Translations under genes and position numbers: made by a program | Shown: positions 24,127 through 32,433 of the stretch, one piece after another | Position numbering within the stretch: the first letter of the stretch is position 1 | Layout: each line of letters begins with the position of its first letter | Notes under the pieces: generated by a model | What the model was told of the DNA's origin: nothing | The model's database searches: none | What the model saw: the letters and a program-made list of their open reading frames with translations, nothing else | Origin: Verpa conica | Lineage: Eukaryota > Ascomycota > Pezizomycetes > Pezizales > Morchellaceae | Reading direction: 5' to 3' | Length of the DNA: 64,000 nucleotides | Assembly: GCA_033030425.1 (NCBI GenBank) | Contig: JAUFSD010000002.1 | Location: 3,286,001 to 3,350,000 of the forward strand

Positions 24127-26516
24127 TTTCACGGAGTGATCGGGATGCCAGGGTGAGCCTTATCCTGACTCACACAAGGAGGGAGGTAGGGTAACAGGTG
24201 TCGAGAGTGAAGACAAAAGCATTGTACAAAAGGGAGATTTTATGTATAAATAGGGAGCGTTGCTCCCTCTCTGTAATAGTTTTCTTTCTCTTTTCTTTAC
24301 GCAACGTCTCTTCCTAGGGAGCGTGTCTATACCACGACCTTTTCCTCTTTCACGGGCGCAAACCTTCGGGCAAGTTCCTTTTGATAAGAGTCTTTCGATC
24401 TATATACTTTATTTCTTTCTGAAGCCTTGCGTACCTTCAGAAATGTCCTTCTCTGGCCCCTACGTCGACTATGTTGACCCCTTCGCCGACAAACCCCTAA
24501 GCGAATACGACGATAACTCGGTTAAAGCACTGATTTACGGACGAGCGAACTTGAGAAAGGGAGCCTTCCTTCAGAATCACCCAGACAGTAACTGGGAGTA
24601 CTTTCAACAGAAGACCGCCGACATCAAAGCAGAAATCCAGCGGAGGCAGACCGAGAAGGTCATGGCCGCCACTCCTGGATCCACCCCCTCGTTTACCCCG
24701 CTCACCCAAACCTTCCTTCCCTTTGGCACAGCGGCCTCCTCCTCCAGATCCGCATCCCCTTCAAAACGACCTAGAGTCGACTCTGCCGGTAGTGGCAGCC
24801 GTTTCTCCGCTCTGGCAGAGAGTTTTGAGGTGGAAACACCCCTCAAAGACCCCACCCCCCAGACCCAGGACACTGAAATGTCCCTGGACCAGCCAGACTT
24901 TCTGGCCCCGTACGATCCCAAGGTCTCCTACCTTCCCCCCTCCATCGAGTCCAAGAGCGGGACAGTCAATTACACCACCTGGCTGATCCACAACGCCATT
25001 TCCCCCCTTCTCAAATCTATCGACACTCTGACAGACAGGATGGTCTACCTCAAAGCGACCGTGGCTCGCTTACAGACCAACACCCGTCCACAACAACCCC
25101 CTTCACCAGTACCGCAGCCACAACCACAACAGCCAAAGGCCCCAAAACCGGCGGCTCCCAAACCCCGTAAACAAACAAAGGCCAGCTACGCTGAGGCAGC
25201 AAAAAAGTCAGCCCAGCCAGCATCTAAGACCCCCTCCTCTCCAGCCAAAAAGAAGAAAGTAGAACCTCTCTTCAAACCACAATACACTAAGATCAACAGA
25301 GAGTTTGTGATTGAACTCTCCGAACCAGCGCCAGATAGAGTCACTGAAGACTCCATCTTGGCCAAAGTCAACAGCACCCTGAAGGGAACGAGAGTTTCCT
25401 TCCTCATGGCCCGGTATACAAGCAAGTCAAACCTGGTCTTCTCTGGCGGCCCCAACCAGCCAGGAGAGAATGCGGCACCGTACTCAGAGAACATCTGTGC
25501 GGCCCTGTCTGCCCTTGGCCTCTCCCCCACCTCAGCCAAAGCCAACAGCCGTTGGTCTAAATTTATTCTTCACGGAGTCCCCACATCCGTTGGAGAAGGA
25601 GTCAGAGCGGGCGAAGAGATAGCCGCCCACGTTGAGCTCAACCTCCCAAATGTGCAGCTAGCACAAATCCCTAGATGGCTCAGTAGAGACCGGACCAACA
25701 AAAATCACTCCTCCATGATCCTCGCCTTTCCAGGAAGAGTCACCATCGAAGACCTCGGGCGCCGGTACCTAATCATCTTGAATAAAATGTGTCGCCTCGA
25801 GACTTTCATCCCCGTTACCCCATCCACTCAGTGTCAAAACTGTCAACGATACGGCCATCACCATCTACGCTGCAAAAGCGAAGCTTGCTGCGCAGTGTGT
25901 GCCGGCTCTCACCACTCCTCCGAACACAAGTGCCACTCCTGTAAAGGAGGCGTTAAGTGCACTCATTTACCTATCAAGTGTGTCAACTGTCCGCAGAACC
26001 CAGGACATAAGGCCAACGATCCAGCTTGCCCCACACGAGCCAAGTTATCCATCAAGAAAGGTAAGGAAGTCGAAGTAGTCATGACGGACTAGAGGGTTTC
26101 TTTTTCTTCAGAACATTTTCTTTCTCTCTTTACGACCACGGCTAGTCTGTAACATTTCTCCGGTTATAAGGTGTTTTTCTCTCGTAGTTTTTCCTTACAC
26201 GTTTTGATCTAGTCAAGTAGTTCTCTTGTCGCTTCTTATTGTTTGTATTTATCTCCAGTGCGCGCCATCCATATGGCTTACCTAATGGGCCTCAGGCCTA
26301 GATAGGAAATAAAATCTCTCTCTTTCTCTCTCTTCAATTAGATTCAATACAAGCTTCTTTCTTCGCTGCCTCTCTGCTGCTTCATCGCTTCGCGATCGCT
26401 GAAACCACTTCTTACTTCACAAACCTTTGGTATTTTGCTTGTAACGGATAGTTACCTTGCCATCGAGTTAGTTGTATCCTGTGGTCATGCTGTCCTCACG
26501 CTGTCCCCCCTTGAAA
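24127..26516 (+). mobile_element. TTTCA-family long element, copy A
   Basis: 2390-bp element with ends TTTCACGGAG and CCCCTTGAAA (inverse TTTCAAGGGG), flanked by the direct duplication ACTAC at 24122-24126 and 26517-26521. TATA box TATAAATA at 24245-24252, followed at once by the palindrome GGGAGC/GCTCCC (24253-24267) and an ACGCAAC motif at 24299. One ORF (24443-26092). A polyadenylation-type AATAAA lies near 26308 next to a CT microsatellite, and about 170 bp of conserved 3' end follow. No LTR, no poly(A) tail, no RT, no recognisable transposase. Confidence 0.85.
24443..26092 (+). CDS. Gag-like CCHC zinc-knuckle protein of element A
   Basis: 549-aa intact ORF starting MSFSGPYVDYVDPFADKPLS. 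Residues 1-75 differ sharply from the other two copies at the position after YDD (here NSVKALIYGRANLRKG). A Pro/Ser-rich middle with PSKRPRVDSAGSG (basic, possible nuclear signal), a short helical segment (LKSIDTLTDRMVYLKATVARLQ), an Ala/Lys/Pro-rich linker with KKKKVEP, then a globular region (KINREFVIELSEPAP...) that resembles the RRM-like part of LINE ORF1/Gag proteins. C-terminal zinc knuckles: CQNCQRYGHHHLRC (CX2CX4HX4C), CAVCAGSHHSSEHKC, and CVNCPQNPGHKANDPACP. Such proteins bind nucleic acid and package retroelement RNA. Nothing encoding RT follows. In the family the same architecture precedes ORF2 of Tad/I-type LINEs, which is absent here. Confidence 0.85.
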   Translation: MSFSGPYVDYVDPFADKPLSEYDDNSVKALIYGRANLRKGAFLQNHPDSNWEYFQQKTADIKAEIQRRQTEKVMAATPGSTPSFTPLTQTFLPFGTAASSSRSASPSKRPRVDSAGSGSRFSALAESFEVETPLKDPTPQTQDTEMSLDQPDFLAPYDPKVSYLPPSIESKSGTVNYTTWLIHNAISPLLKSIDTLTDRMVYLKATVARLQTNTRPQQPPSPVPQPQPQQPKAPKPAAPKPRKQTKASYAEAAKKSAQPASKTPSSPAKKKKVEPLFKPQYTKINREFVIELSEPAPDRVTEDSILAKVNSTLKGTRVSFLMARYTSKSNLVFSGGPNQPGENAAPYSENICAALSALGLSPTSAKANSRWSKFILHGVPTSVGEGVRAGEEIAAHVELNLPNVQLAQIPRWLSRDRTNKNHSSMILAFPGRVTIEDLGRRYLIILNKMCRLETFIPVTPSTQCQNCQRYGHHHLRCKSEACCAVCAGSHHSSEHKCHSCKGGVKCTHLPIKCVNCPQNPGHKANDPACPTRAKLSIKKGKEVEVVMTD

Positions 26517-26930
26517 ACTACTGTGCATATACTGCTATTTATACACTATTTATATGCCTTCTATATGCTTCTCACAGTGATTTAGAACTCAATTGCAGTT
26601 CTCAAACTGTCGCGGGCAGCTCCATGGGTCGTCAACCTCCGCGGAAGCGGGTAGCGTTCTTTTTTTTTTTTTTTTTTTTTTGATTCAAGTGATTTTATTG
26701 TTCTGGGTACAAAATCTGGTATGCAGTATAAACTATGACCTAAAAAGAACCCTTCCCCTTCCTAAAAATAAAACACGACCCCCTTCAAAATTCCAAATAA
26801 CAAATAATTTAACACAGGAAAAAGAAGAAACATTTTAACAAAAGCAATGTACTACTCAAATATAACTTCCTTCCTTCTGAGTTGCTGTCTTGATGCCGTT
26901 ATACACGGACTTGAAGAACTTGCTGACTCC

Positions 26931-27602
26931 TTATGATTCGGAGTGGGTAATGGAGGTGAGAGAGGACGTAGAGGAGAAAGATGGCACCGGTGACGGAAGT
27001 GCTTTTTTGGGAAAATTTATCTTATTTTGAACGACGAAGGTCCCGACAAGTAGCGAAAGAGATTTGGAGCTCCAAATTTTGTCAAGGGACCTGACATTGG
27101 GTAGAAGAGAATTTCTGGATGTGGTGAGACTGGGGCAGTGCAGAAGCACGTGCTCTGTTGTTTCGGGAGAGAGAGAGCACCTGGGGCAGGTGTCAGATGT
27201 GTGGAAATTTATCCACGACTTGTGAGCATTTAAGTAGCTCTTTTCCACCCGCATCTGGTGAAGACGAGAGGATTGAAACTTGTGAAGAGACATAAAATAT
27301 GGTGTTGTGAGAGAACAACCGTATTTGTAGTAACTGGATGGGGGGTAAAGAGTCTCCCAATTCTTTAGGAGCTGTTGTTTGATGATTATTGAAAAATTTT
27401 TATGACTAAGATTAGAGCCTAGTAGTGGTTGGATGAGGGAACCTAGAAATTCGATTGGCAGGTGGTTCACGCCTGCTTTGGCGACCGAATTCCACTTTTT
27501 GGGAGGATTAGGGAGGCCTTTGAGAAGTTCGGAGTGTGAGTAGCTCCGTTCGGATGAGATGGTTGGGAACGAAGAATCAAACCGGGCCGTGACTGGGTTG
27601 TA
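26931..27602 (-). pseudogene. C-terminal fragment of LINE ORF2 (post-RNase H zinc region)
   Basis: Open frame running into the unit insertion. Contains the CCHC-type motif CPRCSLSPETTEHVLLHC (CX2CX8HX4C) that follows the RNase H domain in I and Tad clade LINEs, preceded by HQMRVEKSYLNAHKSWI. The endonuclease and reverse transcriptase are missing because the copy is 5' truncated. Confidence 0.8.
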
Positions 27603-27968
27603 TTTCACAGAATGATTAGGACGCCAGGGTGAGTCTTGGTGTAACTCATGCAAGGAGGAAGGTAGGGTAACCAGTGTCGAGGAGAAGGACAAAGGCATTG
27701 TAAAAAGTAGGGATTTTGTGTATAAATAGGGAGCGTTGCTCCCTCTCTGTAATAGTTTTCTTCTTCTTTCTTTACGCAACGTTTCTTCAGTTAGAATCAA
27801 TACAAACTTTCTTCTTCGCTGCCTCTCCGCTGTCTCATCGCTTTGCGATCGCTGAAACCACATCCTACTTCACAAACCTTTGGTATTTTGCTTGTAACGG
27901 ATAGTTACCTTGCCATCGAGTTAGTTGTATCCTGTGGCCACGCTGCTCCCACGCTGTCATCTTTGAAA
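27603..27968 (+). mobile_element. short TTTCA-family unit H (366 bp)
   Basis: Starts TTTCACAGAATG, ends ATCTTTGAAA, flanked by TTGTA at 27598-27602 and 27969-27973. Carries the family promoter TATAAATA plus the GGGAGC/GCTCCC palindrome and then jumps, after ACGCAACGTTTCTTC, directly to the family 3' end, lacking the Gag-like ORF. Inserted in the LINE; removing it restores the LINE reading frame. Confidence 0.85.
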
Positions 27969-28177
27969 TTGTAGCGGGTAGCGTTCGCCTCCACTCCTAC
28001 CAGAAGGTCGGACCGCCTCAGGGCGTGGGTTTAACTTGGCACTTACGAGAAAGAAACCAGTTCCGGGTCGGTTAAGCTATTGTATCACACAGGGTGCAGC
28101 TGGGGCGTCAGGGATCGGGTAGAACAGAGGCCCCGGGTGCCTAGAAGCGGTGGGAGAAAACGAAATGGAAATAGCAC

Positions 28178-28437
28178 TTTCAAGGGGGGCAGCGTAGGAA
28201 CAGCGTAACCACAGGACACAACTAACTTACTAGCACGGCAACTATCTGTTGCAAGCAAAATACCAAGAGTTTGCGATGTAGTCACAATGGGTTCAGCAAT
28301 CGCGTAGCGATGTAATAGTAGAGAGGCAGCAAGAAGAGAAAGCTTCTATTGAGTCTAACTGAAGAGAAGTAAGTAAGTAAGTAAGTATTTATTTCCTATC
28401 TAGGCCCGTGGCCCACTAAGTAAGTCTCCGAAGAGAC
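28178..28437 (-). mobile_element. 3' end of a further, divergent TTTCA-family element (copy D)
   Basis: Begins TTTCAAGGGGGG at 28178 (the inverse of the family 3' end) and matches copies A and B for about 170 bp, then a (GTAA)n microsatellite and the segment with AAATAAA and GGCCTAGATAGG. Inner sequence beyond 28440 does not match the Gag-like elements, so this member carries different internal sequence or is recombinant. Its 5' end was not found. Confidence 0.6.
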
Positions 28438-28439
28438 CG

Positions 28440-29760
28440 CCAAACAACTCCGCCAAAGCTAACTAAACGGTACTGGGTACCGGCCAAAGAATGTACATGT
28501 ATCTACGAACTAAACGCGTAGAGGAACACACCAAAGAGAGAACACATAGAACTAACTAAGCGACACCAAAGAAAGAACATGTAACAAAATAATAAACAAC
28601 TCTTGCTCTTCCAAAAGCATCTTCCAATTTGGCGTTTCATGTCGATGGGCTTGAATCCCGGGCGGTGTATCGGGTCCTGAGTGAGGTTCACTAACATCGC
28701 GGTGCAAATGATGAACAGCTCCTCACGGACAGGAGCTCCCGTTTCCCGGCGTCGTAACCCTTTCCCTAGCCGAGACTAGACATGGACAATCCTCTGGCAG
28801 AGAAATAAGGGGAGCGTAGGATGTAAAGTAGAGTTGAGTTTCCACTATGTGGAACCGAGGTAGGGAAGGTAGAGATCGTTGTCAGTCGGTATACCATTGA
28901 TAGTAAGGGGGTGGATGACCGTAAAAGAACCGGATGTCAACCACTTCTTGACTGGTACACTTTTCCGGTCGGAGAAAGTGTTGTTGTATAGTAGGGAGCC
29001 TGGAGAATCGAGTTTGCCTGGTCCGGTAAGGTAATGTGTTGTTGAGGGGGGCTGCCCGCTCGCTGGTAGTGGTGGGGAGTGGTCCTTGGTTGAAGGATCC
29101 CCAAAATTGTAATGAGCGCCCGAAGGCAACGAGTGTGACGATCTAACCATCGTCATGACTAGTCTCAAGTACCTCTCCACATAGAGACGCCTGAGGATCT
29201 CCCTTGAGGGATAGGACTAGCTATCCTATTTCGGTCAATAGATACTAAGGAAAGTCATTACTATGATAGCCCGATCCCTAAGCAAGCTGGCGAGCTCCTA
29301 GGACGGAGCAAAGCTCACCGTCGTCGGTATGCGACAGAGACCAGAGTAATGCGTCTATAGCTCATAGCTACGGGAGATACTAGTGTAATGAGACTGAAGC
29401 AGTTGCCTCCATGAACAGAGTTAAGCTCCTGTTCCTCTAGGGGGAATAACAACGACTTCGCTAATGGCCAACCTTATGGGAGGCTGAGAGCCGTGAGACA
29501 AGAGCAAAGCTATGCTTAGTAGTTAGGGCCGCCAGCAAAAATAGTAATTAACCTGGCGGCGTCACGAATCGAACCATACGGGGCTATGCCTTGTGCTTCG
29601 CCCTAAGGTCCTTATGGATCAAGATTACTTCTCCGCCACGTCCCCAGATTGGACTAGGAACGGGGGAAAGGAATCTAAGCAACGGCAGGAATCACCAGTA
29701 GGTTACCCTGCCTAGGAGCGCTCTAGACTCAGTTGATTTCCAAGCACGGAGGAATTGTTC
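28440..29760. other. unclassified repeat-like DNA inside the island
   Basis: No domain recognised. Includes a 111-codon frame on the minus strand (28845-29180, proline/serine rich) possibly belonging to copy D, and a tRNA-like Pol III unit at 29536-29640. Confidence 0.4.
29536..29640 (-). ncRNA. candidate tRNA-like / SINE-head Pol III unit
   Basis: On the minus strand an A-box match TGGCGGAGAAG (29638-29628, consensus TRGYNNANNNG) and a B-box match GTTCGATTC (29574-29566, consensus GWTCRANNC) are 53 nt apart, and a T5 run follows about 25 nt later. The ends GGCGG and CCGCC can pair like an acceptor stem. Anticodon and T-arms do not fold well, so it is not a functional tRNA; tRNA-derived SINE or tRNA relic is the best guess. 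Confidence 0.35.
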
Positions 29761-29825
29761 CCCCGCTTCTTGGCAGCCTGCTTGCAATCAAATTCATAGC
29801 TTAAACCCGTCCTTCCCCCAAGACA

Positions 29826-29987
29826 ACTGTCGCGGGCAGCTCCGAGGATACCAACGCCACCGTCGCACGAAACAAGACCAAAACCGGACCACACCCCAGC
29901 AAGAGAGTCACCTTCGACCTCGCCCCCACTAGGCGATCGAGTCGATTGAATGCGCGCATTGTGAGCGATTTAACGGAAAGGGAATAA
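29826..29987 (+). pseudogene. ORF tail related to the LINE-split ORF at 26.6 kb
   Basis: Open frame ending at 29987 with TVAGSSEDT, SKRVTFDLAPTRRSSRL and stop after LTERE. It shares the TVAGSS and KRV.F...TRRS.RL pattern with 26573-28034 but has a longer linker. No start or upstream domain is seen. Confidence 0.45.
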
Positions 29988-30163
29988 TGGGCGCGGGAAG
30001 GCTCGTATCCACGCACGCGAGGTTGATGGGGGTTTGTGTCTCTGGCAATAAGGTTCTCCGGGCCGACGGCCCCTCGTGGTAGTTTCGGAATTTACGTAAC
30101 GTTATCGTATGACCCCAGGAGCTCTTTGTACACTTTGTATGCGGTTTGTATGGGAAAGATACC

Positions 30164-30194
30164 TTTCTGTTGGATATGACATATCCAACAGAAA
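30164..30194. repeat. perfect 14-bp hairpin
   Basis: Arms 30164-30177 and 30181-30194 are exact inverse copies (TTTCTGTTGGATAT) with a 3-bp loop. It lies about 110 bp upstream of a TATA box at 30286. Confidence 0.6.
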
Positions 30195-30285
30195 CAGTGG
30201 GGGAAATTTAGTTTAGAGTGAAAAAGTTTTCTTTGGCGTTAAGGTTATTTTGGAAGCAGAGAAGAAGGGAAAAATAGGGGAAGCA

Positions 30286-30594
30286 TATAAGGAGGGGCCT
30301 CGCCCCGAGGATTTTCTTAGGCACGCAACGTCTTGTTTATATTGTCTAGTAAAGAAATATTACAGAGTTTCTCACTTGTAATATCTTTTGCCGTAACACC
30401 GTTCATTGTCGCCGTCTTAGTCGCTGTCACCGTTCCGTTGCCTAGGCTTCACCGTACCATCCCAACCGCCCCGCCACAACAACCATTCTTGCTAGTCAAC
30501 GAACAACCGTTGTTCAGAGACCCTCATACTCTTCGCTAAAGACGTTTGTCTTCCCCTGGGAAGCAGAGCCTTTTAAAGTCTTTAGTTCACAACC
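30286..30594 (+). mobile_element. 5' part of a further transposon-like unit
   Basis: TATAA at 30286 followed by the palindrome GGGGC/GCCCC (30294-30306) and an ACGCAAC motif at 30323: the same promoter arrangement as the TTTCA family but with different sequence. A 68-codon hydrophobic-start frame follows (30333-30539). Its continuation after unit E is 31331-31810, with a 124-codon frame (31432-31806) of unknown nature. Confidence 0.45.
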
Positions 30595-31325
30595 TTTCAC
30601 GGAGTGATAAGGACGCTAGTGTCAAGAACGCCCATTTTCTAGTCTGCCTTGTCTATCTCCTTGCTTCATGTATCGTTTCATATCTCGTAGTATTTCTGTT
30701 ATCATTGGTCATGTAAGAAGAACGCCTCGCAGGACGAGACGTCTGTAGTTTCATGTAGAAGGAGGTCGCTCCTTCAGTTTCATATTGTCTCATTGTTGAT
30801 CTCAGCGTCCCTCCAGAAAGGGTATAAAAGGGACACATCTCTGTCAGTTAGTTAGTTCTTCACGCAACAACTTGCATTCAATACCTTACCTACCTTGTCC
30901 CTGAGTTCCTAGTCTCTCGATACTAGTCTTGCCTCGTGATTATCGCCTGCTGTTCCCCAATAGGTGATCGGTTTTTACAGCTAGGGCGAGCCAGGTTGTG
31001 ACTCATACAAGGAGGGAGGTAGGGTAACAAGTGTCGGAGGTTGGAAAACAAGGGCATTGTATAAACAGAAGTTTTTGTATAAATAGGGAGCGTTGCTCCC
31101 TCTCTGTAGTAGTTTTCTTTCTCTTTTCTTTACGCAACGTTTCTTCAGTTAGAACCAATACAAACTTCTTTCTTCGCTGCCTCTCTGCTGCCACATCGCC
31201 TTGCGATCGCTGAACCCACTTCTTACTCCACAAACCCTTGGTATTTTGCTTGTAACGGATAGTTACCGTGCCATTGAGTTAGTTGTATCCTGTGGTTACG
31301 CTGTCCCCACGCTGTCCCCTTGAAA
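30595..31325 (+). mobile_element. short TTTCA-family unit E, interrupted by a solo LTR
   Basis: Ends TTTCACGGAG and CCCCTTGAAA with CAACC duplicated at 30590-30594 and 31326-31330. Without the 360-bp LTR and its 5-bp duplication the unit is 366 bp. Its 31003-31233 part encodes exactly the same 76-codon translation as 34966-35196 of unit G, so E and G are very recent relatives. Confidence 0.85.
30620..30979 (+). mobile_element. solo LTR (360 bp)
   Basis: Starts TGTCAAGAAC and ends TTTTTACA, i.e. canonical TG...CA, flanked by the 5-bp duplication GCTAG at 30615-30619 and 30980-30984. TATAAAAG at 30823-30830 and ACGCAAC at 30862 mark the promoter and orientation. The uninterrupted site is present in unit G, which confirms both edges. 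Superfamily (Gypsy or Copia) cannot be told without the internal region. Confidence 0.88.
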
Positions 31326-32433
31326 CAACCCTTAAAAATCCTTATTCCTGTTTTGCCTAGGGACTGTCGACCTTCCGTGTTGACGAGCGGTTCTAAGCCT
31401 CGCTGCTGAAGCTTCTCGTCAGAAGGGAAGGTTGTTGGTTTTTTTTTGGTATGGCAGTACTCCCCTAGGAGTGCCCCCGTTACAACGAGTAAGGGCTCAT
31501 CCAAATCGAATGAGATGGAGAGGGTTTCCGGAAGACTTTGACAGAGGTTCCAGCGCTAGGCTTACAGAGACTGGCAGTGTGAAGTCCGGAGGTAATAGGG
31601 GCTGGTGGACGCAACTCTCCCGAGGGGGCACCAGAAAGAAGGTAGAGTTCGACAAAGAGGAACCAGCGTGCCCGAAGGTTTGCGGTATTCCCATGCTCAA
31701 CGTGTACTACAGAGGTAATTTTGCTGAGGAAGTTATGCGCGCCCGAAGGTTTGCCAGTAACTCTATCGTCGACGAGGTTGAGATTCCGAGTGGGTATGCC
31801 TCATAACGAGGAAGAAAGTAAGTAAGTAAGTTTTTATTTCCCATCTAGGCCCGAGGCCCATTAGGTAAGCCAAATACATGGCACGAACTAAAAATAAGTA
31901 CAAACAATAAGAAGCGACAAGAGAACTACTTGACTAGATCAAAAACGTGTAAGGAAAAACTTTGCGAAAAAGAAAAACACCTTATAACCGAGAACATGTT
32001 ACAGACTAGCCGTAGTCGTAAAAGGGAAAGAGATCTGGAAAAGAAAAAGAGAAACACCCTAGTCCGTCATGACTACTTCGACTTCTTTACCTTTCTTGAT
32101 GGATAGTTTGGCTCGCGTGTTTCACGGAGCGAATAGAGACGCAAGGGTGAGTCTTATCGTGACTCATACAAGGAGGAGGTAGGGTAACAGGTGTTAAGGA
32201 CGAGAACAAGGGTATTGTACAAAGTGGGATTTGGGGTATAAAAAGGGAGCGTTGCTCCCTCTCTGTAATAGTTTTCTCTTCTTTCTTTACGCAACGTCTC
32301 TTCCTAGGGAGCGTGTCTATACCACGACCTTTTCCTCTTTCACGGGCGCAAACCTTCGGGCAAGTTCCTCTTGATAAGAGTCTTTCGATCTATACACTTC
32401 ATTTCTTTCTGAAGCCTTGCGTACCTTCAGAAA

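Larger units (their letters stand above)
26660..27973 (-). mobile_element. 5'-truncated LINE (Tad/I-like ORF2 tail), interrupted by a short TTTCA element
   Basis: Non-LTR retrotransposon fragment on the minus strand: 22-nt poly(A) (as T-run 26660-26681), 3' untranslated part, then the C-terminus of ORF2 (stop at 26931). It is flanked by a 13-bp duplication GCGGGTAGCGTTC at 26647-26659 and 27974-27986, so this is a genuine target-primed insertion truncated at its 5' end to about 943 bp. A 366-bp TTTCA unit (27603-27968) with its own TTGTA duplication interrupts it. Confidence 0.85.
26573..28034 (+). pseudogene. 3' end of an older ORF split by a LINE insertion
   Basis: Before insertion the frame read ...QTVAGSSMGRQPPRKRVAF, then ASTPTRRSDRLRAWV and stop (28032-28034). 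The two parts are at 26573-26659 and 27987-28034, separated by the LINE at 26660-27973 and one copy of its duplication. A related C-terminus (TVAGSSEDT...KRVTF...TRRSSRL) occurs at 29826-29987. Shared pattern: TVAGSS, KRV(A/T)F, TRRS(D/S)RL. Probably the tail of a mobile-element polyprotein; the source is not recognised. Confidence 0.6.

Noticed and set aside
28845..29180. 111-codon minus-strand frame in the island
   Set aside because: Continuous but no recognisable domain; may belong to divergent copy D. Mentioned only as content.
29300..29500. GAGCAAAGCTC and AGAGCCGTGAGA as group I/II intron core
   Set aside because: No paired core domains (P7 or domain V) could be assembled around them.
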